64,000 bases of DNA from Cydia pomonella (taxonomy: Eukaryota > Arthropoda > Insecta > Lepidoptera > Tortricidae), in assembly GCF_033807575.1 (NCBI RefSeq), contig NC_084730.1:9345986-9409985 (forward strand). Direction: 5' to 3'. The position numbers and the translations under genes were made by a program. Shown one piece after another: positions 43,600-55,624 of the stretch. Each line of letters opens with the position of its first letter. Positions within the stretch are counted from its first letter, which is position 1. The notes beneath the pieces were generated by a model, which searched no databases, was not told the DNA's origin, and saw nothing but the letters and a program-made list of their open reading frames with translations.

Positions 43600-44390
43600 T
43601 TATTTATTTACATATATTTATCTATGATTGATAATATATTATATAGGTCAAACTAAGAAACTTTCACCATTAGACCAACCCCGAAATAACGAAAGAAATT
43701 GGCTGATCAGATGTTTTGTTTTTCTATGAGGGTGGCAAATTTCTTTCGCTATTTCGGGCGGACAATAAATAATATTTTAAACTTACTCGATGCACAAAAT
43801 GCAAGCCCGATGCACTCTAATCAACACAACGAACTATGGAACCGGCATCATGAATTTTCATGAGAGAAAATCAAAATAACTTGTGTATAAAGCCGCGAGT
43901 CAGGTTAAACACGCTGCGTTTTTTGCGATTTTACGTGTCCAGTTCAATCAAATTATTGTTCCGTAACCTTTACTAATTGACCGAAGCGTTAGCAAAGGTC
44001 TTCATTTTGACTGGGACAATCTGCTTCAATTTGTCCGGATGTTCTCCTCTAATTCTCAACCGATTCTCGTGAAATTTTGTAAGCAGATTCAGTATTTACA
44101 TAGAATTTTTGTCGTTTCGGTTTTTGGAAAATGTTCAAAATGGTGGAATTTGGCATAAAGGACTTAAGTGCCATTATGGTCTATGGCACATAAGTCTATT
44201 TTGAGTACGCTGTGATAATGACTCAACGGATCAAGTATTTTTTGTTTAATCAATCTTATCGCGAGGTCTACAGCTAACAGAGCTACTAAACACACTTAGT
44301 TAAACGTGTAGTTAAGTATATATTTTGTAAAAAAAACTAAAATAAGAGATATGGGCATTGTGAATGTCATCTCGCTTTGACAAAGCACCG
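43600..44390. other. Region upstream of the complete FAR
   Basis: A short inverted repeat CGAAATAACGAAAGAAATT / AATTTCTTTCGCTATTTCG lies at about 43681-43755. A promoter or non-coding first exon of the FAR could be here, but nothing in the sequence decides it. Confidence 0.35.
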
Positions 44391-44534
44391 CGGATTCATT
44401 CCAGATCTAGAGCAGAGCCCATCTGGGGAAGTTACTTACAGAAAACCGCAGTCAAATAACCATAGACCCTAATCATAGTGTTGTGTTCCTGCCAGTGAGT
44501 AAGGTTGCCAGAGCTCAACGAGGGTGCCGAGTGT

Positions 44535-44770
44535 TAATCTTTGCTTTTGTTGAAATTGATACTAAACTTGCCTTAGTACGTAAGCTGGCAGCTTCCTCGC
44601 TCAAAGAATTAGTCTTGCAATACAGCGAGGAAATGCTGCCAGTATCTACGGCACCATGCCGCAGGGGGATATTTTTTAGTATTTTATTTTAAGTTTAGTA
44701 TTATTTATTTTTAGATTTAGGTTTTAAGTTTTACAGTTTAATTATGTTTTATTTTCAGCAGTTATTAACC
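44535..44770 (+). mobile_element. Jockey-like retrotransposon 3' end fragment
   Basis: Last codons read ELVLQYSEEMLPVSTAPCRR before a stop, followed by an AT-rich 3' UTR. Related to 55442-55620. Confidence 0.5.
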
Positions 44771-45065
44771 TCGGACGTCGACAAAACTAAAAAATCCTCC
44801 CGATTAAGCTAAAATAAAATTACTTACTTTCAAAAAATTATCCTTTATGTAAAACAAACTTTCAATAATGCTCTTCCGGGTCACAAAACACCTTACTGTC
44901 ACTATTCGATTGTCCGTCTGTCTGCCTGTCAGCAAAACTGCTGCGTTAGTGGCCAAACTAATGATGGGTCATATAATCAGTGTTATTGTTCATTGACTTA
45001 TTACGTGTTATAGCAATTGAGTGGAATCGCTTTTAAAAGTTAATTGACTTATAGCTCCTATACTA

Positions 45066-45371
45066 ATACCAAAGAGAATTAAGAAGACCAAGAGTCTCAC
45101 TCCATACAACGGTTTTGTTACTCAAAATACTATTATTTTCGTACTCTACATCTAGCGTCAAGAAAATAGAGTTCCGGTTACTCTGGTTATTATATTAACG
45201 GCAAATCGTTGAGTAGACTTTTTGTTTGCCGCGATATCTATTGTCGAGTAGCAGTACTGAGAGTTCCGCTACTCGATGCTAGATGTCGACTACGAAAATA
45301 ATAAGCGTTTTGGTACCAAAACTGATGTATGGAGTGAGCACTCTATGTAGGTACTTCTTATTTCTCTATAA
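45066..45371. mobile_element. Family M MITE
   Basis: AGAGTCTCACTCCATACAAC on the left; right half ATGCTAGATGTCGACTACGA and CTTATTTCTCTATAA. The ends come from two sub-families. Confidence 0.65.
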
Positions 45372-45689
45372 TACGTGTGACTGCGGGATTGGTGTGGCTG
45401 GCCTTCACAGGATATATAAATATTTATTGAGGCATAAATATTGTAACATTACAGCATACACCAAAACGTTAAAATGATTCCTTACTTTCTACTTAGGTAT
45501 ACTACTTACGGATTAATTAAAACTAACTTATACCAACTGATATTTAAGGATTTAATTCTACAATGTCTTGCTGCTTTTCAAGTACTCTTTTCCACTCAGT
45601 CAACAACCTCGCTATAGCTGTCCCAAACATATCAGGCTACATACATTCACATAATATACATAGGGAGGGCATAAACTGTAGGGGGCAGC

Positions 45690-45900
45690 ACAGGAACCGT
45701 CAGATTTTAAGAAATTTGAAGTTTATGCTTCCGATGTAGCGCACAAGATGGCAGAACCTACTATGCATAACAAACCTACGAGAACGGTAGAGGGCAGCAC
45801 TTGCTTTGGCGTGAAGTGTACAGTTTATGTTTCCGATTCCGGTCACAAGATGGCAGATCCTCCAACGCGCACGGTCTCTATAGGTATGTTCTTCTTCTTA
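45690..45900. repeat. Dispersed repeat, inverse of 6190-6425
   Basis: GCGCACAAGATGGCAGAACC, GAACGGTAGAGGGCAGCA, GGTCACAAGATGGCAGATCC. Confidence 0.6.
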
Positions 45901-45975
45901 ATAAAAAATACTTCCATCATACTACCACAAAATGTCAAAAGTGTGCTCGTAGAGCATAACGTTGTTCGGTAGTTG

Positions 45976-46127
45976 CCAAAGAGAATTAAGAAGACCAAGA
46001 GTGCTCACTCCATACAACGGTTTTGTAATGCTATGACGCTAGATGTAGACTACGAAAATAATAGTATTTTTGGTAACAAAACCATTGTATGGAGTGAGCA
46101 ATCTTGGTCTTCTTAATACCCTTTGGT
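45976..46127. mobile_element. Short palindromic MITE related to family M
   Basis: CCAAAGAGAATTAAGAAGAC ... GTCTTCTTAATACCCTTTGG with a self-complementary centre. Confidence 0.7.
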
Positions 46128-46904
46128 AGTTGCTTAAACTAAAATGATATTCAGCTCGATTTTACAAATATTACAAGAGAGGTATGGGCACTGTGTATGT
46201 CTCGCTTTGTGTGGTCTGGTAGGGCACAACCCAGCGGATGTCATTCCAGATCTAGAGCAGAGCTCATCTGGGGAAGTACCTCCATCTTACAGAAAACCGC
46301 AGCCAAATAACGCTAGACCCTACTCATAGTGTTGTGTTCCTGCGGCATAGTGTTGCTGCTGCATAGTGTTGCTTTAAGGCGGCGTAAAACAGTTTTACTA
46401 AAACTCATGGTAAAGTTACAGACGTTGAAAGTACTAGAATGGACTCGAAACTAAAATATACCTTATATTATCTTCTGAAACCGAACCTTCTGTCGGACAC
46501 ATTAGTATAATCGAAGATACATAGATTAAGATATGTGAACATCTCTTATGGATGTCTAACTAAGGGGTAAGTTTTTTTAGACTTTACCTCTATTACCATC
46601 AATTCTCTATGGTATAAAGGCAGTTTGAAAGCAATAGCGACACGTAATACCGGCCAGTCGTCACGGCGTCTAGGCGTTACCGCGATCGTAACGCAACTAA
46701 ACGTATTATGATAGGCACTAATTGTAACTAACCACCGGTTGCCCACTGTTGGGAGTGCTGAGCAAATTGAGCAAATAGCAAAAACTAGGGATATACAGAG
46801 CAATATGGGGATGTATGGCGGAGTTTAAGAGGAAAGATTCAGATTCAGATCAGATCATTTATTGGTAAAAAAAAAATACAATGTTTTTACACGTCATACA
46901 ATTA

Positions 46905-47035
46905 GGCAGGTACGGTCGCGGAAATTGATTCTTTAGCAACTTGCGGTTCATGTAAATTTGGCTGTACATACTTATGGTAAGAGCTGTCCATTGTAACGTG
47001 ACACGTTAACTGCTAAAGAATCAATTTCCTCGACT
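46905..47035. mobile_element. Short inverted-repeat MITE
   Basis: GGAAATTGATTCTTTAGCA matched by TGCTAAAGAATCAATTTCC. Confidence 0.65.
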
Positions 47036-47494
47036 GTACATAGCAGATTACATGATTAATAATGGTGATTATTTATATGAAATAATTCTACAGTAGGTAT
47101 ATAAAATAATTCTTTTAATTTTAATAATTTAATATACGTATTAATTTTTTACAAGCTTTTATTTACTTTCACCTGACCGTTGTCTGTTTGTAATCAAATC
47201 TTGCAAGTTAAATTTGATCCACTTCCCGGTTTCCGATGAAGCTGAAAATTTGCATGCATATGTAAGTCGGCTGACAATGCAATATTATGGGGGTGATTGC
47301 TTCTCCATACAAACGTAGTCCCCCTTTTCCTCTTTGGATAGTGACATTATGGAAAACATTTTTATGTATTACCACCAATTCTTGGATTCGCTTAAAATAG
47401 CTAGTTTAATAAACAAATTTGATATCTTGGACTTTTGGACCCGGGTACGTCCTTAAACTACGTCCAAAAGAGAGGTATGGGCATTGTGAATGTC

Positions 47495-47757
47495 ATTCCA
47501 GATCTAGAGCAGAGCCCAACTGGGGAAGTACCTCCACCTTACAGAAAACAGCAGCCAAATAACACTAGACCCTACTCATAGTGTTGTGTTCCTGCCGGTG
47601 AGTAAGGTTGCCAGAGCTCAACGAGGGGGGGTCGGGTTTAGGGTCGGCAACGCGCATGTAACTCCTCTGGAGTTGCAGGCGTACATTGGCTACGGAGACT
47701 GCTTACCATCAGGCGGGCCGTATGCTTGTTTGCCACCGACGTAGTATAAAAAAAAAA
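47495..47757. repeat. Dispersed repeat D, longest copy
   Basis: Runs from CCAGATCTAGAGCAGAGCCC through CCCTACTCATAGTGTTGTG to GGGCCGTATGCTTGTTTGCC and an A-run. Partial 5' parts recur at 1580-1960, 44400-44530 and 46245-46345. An A-rich end suggests a retroposon or a non-LTR 3' region. Confidence 0.7.
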
Positions 47758-47846
47758 CTACTTTCGACATTTTATTTTACCATTTCACGTAATCTAGTCA
47801 GAGATTTGATCAAATTGCTTAACTGTAGAGTGAAATGTTGTATTCA

Positions 47847-48038
47847 GAACCCCTAAGTGTAAATTTATTCGATAGCGTGACGTGACGTACGCGTTTGCGT
47901 TAAGTCTCATTTTGTATGGTAAGTATTTAGAAACAGCGCGCCAAGCGGGACTTTTTGGAAACTCAAAATCCCATACAAAATGACAACGCAAACGCGTACG
48001 TCACGTCTCGCTTTCGAATAAATTTACACTAGGTGTAC
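47847..48038. mobile_element. Palindromic family Q, copy 4
   Basis: Ends diverged (GAACCCCTAAGTGTAAATT; ACACTAGGTGTAC). Same centre. Confidence 0.8.
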
Positions 48039-48184
48039 AGTACTTGCTTTCGTCATTTGATTAAACCAGTTCAAATATTTAATCAAATCACTATATACAT
48101 ACCATCTTCCAGTTGAGACCTTATCATTTCACTAAACTTAATTGTTTAGCGAAATGATAAAACTAGTTGACTTTTTGAGTTTGT

Positions 48185-48310
48185 AGTAGTAGTAGTAAAC
48201 TCTTTATTGTACAAAAACACATAATAAAAGGAACTTACAATTAGGAAAAGCTAAGTACAAAGGCGAACTTATCCCTTCAATGGATCTCTTCCAGTTAACC
48301 TTTGAGTAGA
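48185..48310. mobile_element. Non-LTR 3' tail remnant
   Basis: GTAGTAGTAGTAAACTCTTT, GGCGAACTTATCCCTTCAAT, CTCTTCCAGTTAACCTTTG; partners at 2075 and 6030. Confidence 0.55.
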
Positions 48311-48319
48311 TGAGAGGAG

Positions 48320-49100
48320 AGAGTGAGAAGAGGGTGACAAATGCAGCAACATGTACAACAAGGTACCAGAAAGTAGAGGATACAAATACATACAAAATGT
48401 ATAGGTTAAACATACATTATATAACACAAAAAAGTAATAGAAAAATTAAACTAAAAAAAAAGAATGAAAAAAGTGGAAAATAATTAGTAATTATACACTA
48501 GGAAATGAAAATTATTTAGCAGTCAGATAACCACAGGTTATTCAACCTACTTAACCTTTGTTTTGTTTGTTTTGTCAACTTACTGTCGTGGTTAAGGATT
48601 TTGTGAAATCCCTAAACAAATCTAGTGAAATGATAAAAAACCGTGTCGCGTTTATTGGCCGATTTTGTCTTTTCACTAAACAAAGTCAGGTTTGGTCAAA
48701 TGACTGAAATTTTCTAGGGAAATGATATGGATTCACCATTTTAATATCCTACGTGATTTGTTCAAATCTCTGTTTTCACCATTTCCCTGCGACATATTAT
48801 ACATATCGGGTGTGGCCTGTAACACGAGCAAATAGTTAAAACATACATTGTATTCCGCAAACGATAAAACTATTTTTCAACAACTTTAATAAATTATGAA
48901 TCCTTAAGACTTTTTTTTTTTTAATACATACATAGGCTACGAAAACTACTTACCATCAGGCGGGCCGTGTGCTTGTTTGCCGCCGACGTGGTATAAAAAA
49001 AATAATGTATAAAAATTACTGCCTTTTGTGGGACTTGAACTCACGGCCTCTGGATCAAGTCTCCCCTAGGCAGTAGTTTTTCCAGTTTTAAAGTTATTCT
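48320..49100. other. Intergenic DNA with a fragment of repeat D
   Basis: Repeat D piece at about 48935-49005 (CTTACCATCAGGCGGGCC). Otherwise nothing recognised. Confidence 0.45.
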
Positions 49101-49106
49101 AAGCCA

Positions 49107-49627
49107 TAGAGAAATAAGAAGTAATAGAGTGCTCACTCCATACATCAGGTTGTGTACCAAAATGCGTATTAATTTTTGCAGTCGACATCTTTTTTTTTTT
49201 TTTTGTTTTTTTTTTTTTTAAATACTACGACGGTGGCAAACAAGCATACGGCCCGCCTGATGGTAAGCAGTCTCCGTAGCCTATGTACGCCTGCAACTCC
49301 AGAGGAGTTACATGCGCGTTGCCGACCCTAAACCCGCCCCCCCTCGTTGAGCTATCTAGCATCGAGTAGCGGAACTCAGTACTGCTACTCGACAATATCG
49401 ACAATAGTAAGCGTAGGAGTTGAAAATAGAGCTCCGGTTACTCTGGTTATAAATATTAGCGGAAAATCGTTGAGCATTAGACTGTTTGTTTGCCGCGATT
49501 TCTATTGTCGCGTAGCAGTACTGAGAGTTCCGCTACTCGATGCTAGATGTCGACTGCGAAAATAATAAGCATTTTGGTACCAAAACTGATGTGTGGAGTG
49601 AGCACTCTATTACTTCTTATTTCTCTA
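49107..49627. mobile_element. Family M MITE with nested repeat D
   Basis: TA-flanked ends GAGAAATAAGAAGTAATAGA and complement. Repeat D and a T-run (49190-49355) interrupt the left arm at GCAGTCGACATC. Confidence 0.75.
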
Positions 49628-49784
49628 TGACAAAAGTTATTTTCAAAACTTGCTGAACAAATGTTGGTGAGTGTGAGGAGTACAGCCTACAGTTTAATTT
49701 GTTGCTCCTGTTGCAGGCCACCACTGACCTATATATTCACGCCGTAAATTATTGCAGGTGACTAAATAAACACCCTGTAAGTAA

Positions 49785-50160
49785 AGTAAGTAAGTAAATA
49801 TTCTTTACAGTACATATGGTGCTACTTTACCGCACTAGTGCGAAAATTAGCATATTACGGTACTGTGTCGAACATTTAAAGGGCCATATGTACTGTAAAA
49901 CGTTGTACGATACATGTGCGAATAGGTAATTCGCAACTCGTGTCAATTTAAAACACTCCCTTCGGTCGTGTTTTAATTTATCGCCACTCGTTTAGAATTT
50001 CCTATTTTTCGCACTTGTTTCGTAATGTACTATTATTGCACCAACAATACATTATACATACATCATTCATGTAAAACTACAAATAAATTTTAAAGGAAAA
50101 TAGAACCAGGTAACAACAGGCGGTCTTATCGCTAAAAAGCGATCTCTTCCAGACAACCTT
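49785..50160. mobile_element. Non-LTR 3' tail, copy 2, interrupted
   Basis: GTAAGTAAGTAAATATTCTT at 49785, then foreign sequence (about 49810-50035), then CACCAACAAT..CATTATACATAC and CGGTCTTATCGCTAAAAAGC as at 21620-21720. Confidence 0.55.
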
Positions 50161-50169
50161 AACCTGTAT

Positions 50170-50855
50170 GTACGTACACACAGCATACAACAGGAAAACC
50201 TACATTTTGCTATTGATCTAATTTTGTTATAACTCACCCGAGCGTCTTGCGTGAATGATAACTAAATGAAAATGATATCATTTAGACAACATTTAAAGTC
50301 TAAGTGTATATTCAAATTGGCCTCTGTATACCAGGGATCGGAAACCGGTATTTTTTGTATGGGAACGAAAACGGTATTTTTTCGTTCTTTGTTAATTATT
50401 TCCTTTCTAATTGGGCAATCTAATAATACGAAGTCGTTATCTAAAAACACAACCGAGTTCTATATTTAGAGTATAAAATAAACCGAAATAAGTATACGTT
50501 TATTTCAAAGTTTTTCCAAAAAACCGGTTCCGATCCCTGCTGTATACTCTATACTGTATACTCTGTGACAAATGTTGATTCGTCTAGAATTGTCGAAAAG
50601 TATTTATTTATTATACTAATCATGTCAAAAGGATGCAAGCATCGCTGACTTTAATCTTGACCCAATTCCCTGTTAATAACATATTAATGACATATCTAAT
50701 AAACCGTTGATATATACGTTTGTCCGTATGTATTCAGAGGCAAAATTTAACACAGAATTGTAAAGTGTTTTACACTTTTTACAGTAGGTATAACATATGG
50801 TGCTACTTTACCGCACTATGTTACAGGACTCACCCGGTATTGGGCAATTTTTATT
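50170..50855. other. Intergenic DNA, nothing recognised
   Basis: No gene or clear repeat, apart from the second GGTGCTACTTTACCGCACTA (50800) also found at 49820. Confidence 0.4.
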
Positions 50856-51093
50856 TTTATGGCAAACAAGCATACGGCCCGCCTGATGGTACGCAGCCAC
50901 GGCAGCCTATGGACGCCTGCAACTCCAGAGGTGTTACATACGCGTTGCCGACCCTTTAAAAACCTGTAAACTCCTTTTTTGAAGCACCCATACTGTAGAC
51001 CCTCGGGAAAACCTTGGAAGGGAGCTCATTTCACAGCCGGAGCGTCCGCGGGTGGAAATTCCTCTTAAAGTTCGCTTACAGGCGAATCAAAAA

Positions 51094-51340
51094 CGACCGG
51101 TTTGGCCTAGTGGGTAGTGACCCTGCCTACGAAGCTGATGGTCCCGGGTTCAAATCCTGGTAAGGGCATTTATTCGTGTGATGAGCATGGATATTTGTTC
51201 CTGAGTCATGGGTGTTTTCTATGTATTTAAGTATTTATAAATATTTATATATTATATAATATATATCGTTGTCTAAGTACCCTCAATACAAGCCTTATTG
51301 AGCTTACTGTGGGACTTAGTCAATTTGTGTAATAATGTCC
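51094..51340 (+). mobile_element. tRNA-derived SINE (family S)
   Basis: GACCGGTTTGGCCTAGTGGG head, GGGTTCAAATCC B box, tail GTGTAATAATGTCCTATG, then about 31 A residues (51340-51371). Confidence 0.88.
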
Positions 51341-51659
51341 TATGAAAAAAAAAAAAAAAAAAAAAAAAAAAACGTTGCGTTTTCTTCCTTCATATTACAA
51401 CGCCTTGTATTATTTATAAAGTGAAATTTATTCTAAATATTGATGACTAGGTATTTGCATTTATTCACACAGTAAATGCACTTCGGACGGCGAAAGACTT
51501 AGTAGGTAAATACTTTGGTACGTATATGTATACTCCATACGTTATGAAATAATTGTTTTGACAATATTAAGCATCTTCAAAAAACATAAAATCTGTGCAA
51601 CAGTAATAAATGTGATCAAAAATGTATGCAACTAGCATTTATGCTACATAAAATTTTCA

Positions 51660-51850
51660 GAGCCCCTAGTGTAAATTTATTCGGTATGGTATCGTGACGT
51701 TCGCGTTTGCGTTAAGTTTCATTTTGTATGGGATTTAGCAACAGCGCGCCAAGCGGGACGTTTTGGAAACTCAAAATGCCATACAAAATGAGACTTAACG
51801 CAAATGCGTACGTCACGTTACGCCATCGAATAAATGTACACTAGGGGCAC
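51660..51850. mobile_element. Palindromic family Q, copy 5
   Basis: Ends GAGCCCCTAGTGTAAATTT and ACACTAGGGGCAC. Same centre. Confidence 0.8.
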
Positions 51851-52019
51851 AGCACTTGATCTAGGTATTTTTTTACACGTTTATTGAGAAACCTTCTTAC
51901 TGTTAGTTTCAATTTCTATGACATGAAATAGACGCCAATAAGTGACGTAAATGTCAAATGAAACAGTCGTCAAATTATGGAAGGTAAAGGCAAGGAACAA
52001 AATCTCCATATACCCAAAA

Positions 52020-52440
52020 ATAGTCCGAAAAAACCATAAATAGGTGGCGCTACAATACCTAGAATACTTGAAAAAAAAATCTAATCATAGACAGCGCACT
52101 TCACTCCGTCAATAGCGCCTAGGTTCTTAGCTACTCTGGAGAGATTTGAAACTATTATTTATAGCTGACAGCTGGATACTTTTGCAACAATTCTGCCTAA
52201 GGAGTTTCTGTTCCTTGCCTATACCTTCCATACGTCAAATGTTAAGAATATTGAGTAATACCGAATCCCAAATCTAGAGGAGTGACTCTCTTATGGTAGA
52301 ACTGTTGCAAAAGTGTCCAGCTGTCAGTTATAAATAATAGTTCCAAATCTCTCCAGAGTAGCGCTAGAGTAGCTAAGAACCTAGGCGCTATTGACGGAGT
52401 ATTGTAGCGCCACCTATTTAAGGTTTTTTGATGACACTTT
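52020..52440. repeat. Inverted pair of ~150-bp copies
   Basis: AGGTGGCGCTACAATAC ... CAATAGCGCCTAGGTTCTTA at 52020-52185 is repeated as its complement at 52300-52440. Confidence 0.75.
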
Positions 52441-52647
52441 TTGGTACATGGAGATTTCCTTTGGTCCGTTTTCATAACTATGGTTTTCGTAACTGGCTGC
52501 CAAAGAATATTAATTTTTCCTATTTCATAATTAATTATCAAACAAGAATTTACTTTCTGGTTTCGTAATCGAGTTTCGTAACTGGTTATTATTTCCCGTA
52601 TTTATTTCCTTACCTCCACCTTCCGTACCAAATCTGAATGGAAACCA

Positions 52648-53060
52648 TAGAGAAATAAGTAAGCATATAGAGTGCTCACATAAGTACATCACTTTTCTTA
52701 CCAAAACGCTTATTAATTATTTTCGTAGTCGACACCTAGCGTAAAGTAGCAGATTTATCAGTACCGCTACTTGACACTAGATGTCACGGGTGTCGCAACT
52801 GACTAAAAGTGTATTGCTCAACAATTTACAACTAATATTACAAGCAGAAGGAGTTGAAAATAGAGTTCCGGTTAATCCGGTTATAATATTAGCTCAAAAT
52901 TGTTGAGCATTAGACTTTTCGTTCGTCGCGACATCTATTGTCAAGTAGCAGTACTGATAAATCCGCTAGTTGACGCTAGATGTCGACTACGAAAATAATA
53001 AGCGTTTTGGTAAGAAAAGTGATGTATAGAGTGAGCACTCTATGCTTATTTATTTCTCTA
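52648..53060. mobile_element. Family M MITE, near full length
   Basis: TA-flanked, ends GAGAAATAAGTAAGCATATA and complement; GTCGACTACGAAAATAATAA in the right arm. Confidence 0.78.
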
Positions 53061-53188
53061 TGGTTATATCGACTACGAAAATAATAAACGTTTTGGTAAG
53101 ATAATTTATATATGGAGTGGGCACAATTGATGTGTGGAATGCTATCTGGGATAAAAAAAAAACAAGATTTTTAGGTAGGTAGGTACTA

Positions 53189-54518
53189 TCAGGTGTTCCA
53201 GAAAGTATAAGCACGTGTTTGGAGTGCTCCCATGTCTTTACTAATAAATTAATAATGATATGAAAAAAGTTTGAATATAGATTTTCTGATTCTGATTCTA
53301 CGGTTACCTACAAATACAGTTATTATATGAAGAGCATTTCTGTAAAATACCCAAAATGCGAGGCATTTCTCCCAAAAAGCGTAAAATAATCGTGCACAAA
53401 TGGTGTACAATCCCTAACATAACATTAAAAGAGTTGGCAAAAACGGTGAAGTCAGCATCGGAGCCGTAAGTAACAGCAATACGAAAGTACGGCGAAGAAT
53501 ACTCCTTTTGCGATGCACCGAAAAGCGGCCGAAAACCGGGAGCTGCAGACCGAAATCTGGATCGGAAAATCGCTCAAGCGTTCAGTAGAAAACCCGATCT
53601 ATCTGTTAGAGATAGCCAAAAAACTACGAACATCGGCAAGCAACGTACATCGAGTCAAAGCAAGGATTGGTCTTTAAACATACATATAAAAACACAAAAA
53701 ATTAAAACGAAGTGACAAGCAGACCGCAAGTGTGAAGCCAAGAGCTCGCAAGTTTTATGATACTCTCTTGTGCTGAAATTAGCATGCATTATTATGGACG
53801 ACGAGACGTACATAAAATTTGATTATAAAATGACCAATTTTATACCGTACGCGAGGGCCAAGATCTCAGAAATGCCAACAAATCCATCATTACTGAAAAA
53901 TTCAGTAAAAAAGCAATGGTTTGGCAAGCTATTTGTGAGTGCGGAAAATTATCCAAGCCATTTGTCACTACGCAGACGATGAAGTCCGATACGTACATCA
54001 CCGAGTGCTTAAATCGTCGTCTACTGCCTATGATCCGCAAGCATGATGGACCTGTTCTATAATAGAACAGGTCCATCATGCTCGCGGACTGAACTCCTAT
54101 TTTGGCCGGATTTGGCTTCCGTACACTACTCCAATACGTGCACACATGCATGCATGCTTAGTGCTGCACATGAATCCTCCAAACTGCCCGGAAGCCAGGC
54201 CTATTGAGACTTTTTGGGCACTAACCAAGGCATATCTTCGGGAAAACACTAAGGCCGCGGATTCCATTGAGGCTTTTAAAAGAAACTGGTTGAAAGCCTC
54301 CAAAATCGTCGGGAACAAGTCTGTGCTGAAGCTGATGTCTATGTCAGGTCCAAGGTCCGGTCATTGGCTTACAATTAATGACGTTGGAAGAAGTTGTGCA
54401 GTAATTGATAATATAATAAGTTAAATGTATAATTCATTATAAAAAATAGACATAACGAATATTATTACTTTGTGAAATTTTATATAGAACTCGTGCTTAT
54501 ACTTTCTGGAACACCCGA
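53189..54518 (+). mobile_element. Tc1/mariner element, transposase decayed
   Basis: 1330 bp between TA dinucleotides. Ends TCAGGTGTTCCAGAAAGTAT and complement (25 of about 27 match). Transposase remnants on the plus strand, broken by several stops and frameshifts: an HTH-like start (SPKKRKIIVHKWCTIPN), the first catalytic Asp region (IIMDDETYIKFD) and the last region NPPNCPEARPIETFW. Not functional. Confidence 0.88.
54036..54088. repeat. Local inverted duplication inside the mariner element
   Basis: AGCATGATGGACCTGTTCTA is followed at once by its complement. It replaces transposase sequence between the first and last catalytic regions. Confidence 0.8.
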
Positions 54519-54767
54519 TAAATTGTTGATGCCTTGTAATATAAGCATATTATAGTAATCAATATACATTCTAGTGAAGGAATTTAGAATACCTACTTTA
54601 AACAAGTAAATATGCTGTTCATTGACATTCGTGCAAATACCGCATCTGTAGGTTAACATTCGCGAAGTTATGCGAGGGCCGATTTTATTCCGTTGTCAAA
54701 TGTTTTTTTCGTCAGCTTTCGTTAACATTTGTTGGATAAGCTGGCATCCAGGTGCTCCTGCCCAAAG

Positions 54768-55018
54768 ACGACCAGTTTGGCCTAGTGGGTAGTGACCCTG
54801 CCTACGAAGCCGATGGTCCCGGGTTCAAATCCTGGTAAGGGCATTTATTCGTGTGATGAGCATGGATATTTTTTCCTGAGTCATGGGTGTTTTCTATGTA
54901 TTTAAGTATTTATAAATATTTATATATTATATATATCGTTGTCTAAGTACCCTCAACACAAGCCTTATTGCGCTTACTGTGGGACTTAGTCAATTTGTGT
55001 AATAATGTCCTATAATAT
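54768..55018 (+). mobile_element. tRNA-derived SINE (family S)
   Basis: GACCAGTTTGGCCTAGTGGG head, GGGTTCAAATCC, GATGAGCATGGATATT body, GTGTAATAATGTCCTATAAT tail. It abuts a reverse-transcriptase fragment. Confidence 0.88.
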
Positions 55019-55026
55019 TTAAATTA

Positions 55027-55545
55027 AAAAAAAAGGTGACAGCAGTGGTCCACATGGAGTCTGATTTGCGATTTATATAGCAGCAGTCTTGGCCCTGGAG
55101 TAAAGTATCGCCTCGCTTTATTGAGCACACCGAGTTTTTTGGATGCCAGCGCAGCCTTCCCTTCCAGGTGACTACGGAATTGGACGTCACTGAATATTTC
55201 GACAGCGAGGATCCCAATACTCCACGACATGGTAAGGGCTGTGCCTTGGAACTGCGGGGCCACAGTAAATTGGGTTTTCTTAGCGGTAAACGCGCAAACT
55301 TGTGTCTTGGTGGGGTTGAATCGGACTAAGTTGTCCCCCGACCCCACACCGAAACCCTGGATAGTGCTCTCAATATCCGACACAAACTTAAGGGCCATGG
55401 GGGTCCCATCGCGCACAAGTTTTTTGCAGAAAGAAGCGTCTGGTTGACGTAACTGGTGACCGAAGAGCTGGCGGTTTCCTCGAACAACGTATCAGTATTG
55501 CGATACAACGAGGAAATGCAGCCAGCATCCTCGGTACAATGCCTC
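55027..55545 (-). mobile_element. Jockey-like reverse transcriptase fragment
   Basis: Minus strand: DGTPMALKFVSDIESTIQGF, FNPTKTQVCAFTAKKTQF, EGKAALASKKLGVLNKARRY and LHVDHCCHLF. This is the thumb region after the catalytic site of a non-LTR RT. Cut short where the SINE at 54768-55018 begins. Confidence 0.8.
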
Positions 55546-55620
55546 AAGGGCCTATTTTAGATTTAAGCTAATTATTAATTTAGTTTAGTATTTGTATATT
55601 TCCTCTTAAATTACGTAGGT
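55442..55620 (+). mobile_element. Jockey-like 3' end fragment
   Basis: ELAVSSNNVSVLRYNEEMQP then stop and AT-rich 3' UTR, similar to 44570-44720. Opposite in orientation to the adjoining RT fragment. Confidence 0.45.
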
Positions 55621-55624
55621 ACCT

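Noticed and set aside
46546..46803. 85-codon minus-strand open frame with a hydrophobic start
   Set aside because: No splice sites, homology or neighbours supporting it; likely chance in repeat DNA.
51094..51165. Possible tRNA gene
   Set aside because: It is the tRNA-like head of a SINE with several near-identical copies in the window and no acceptor stem pairing.
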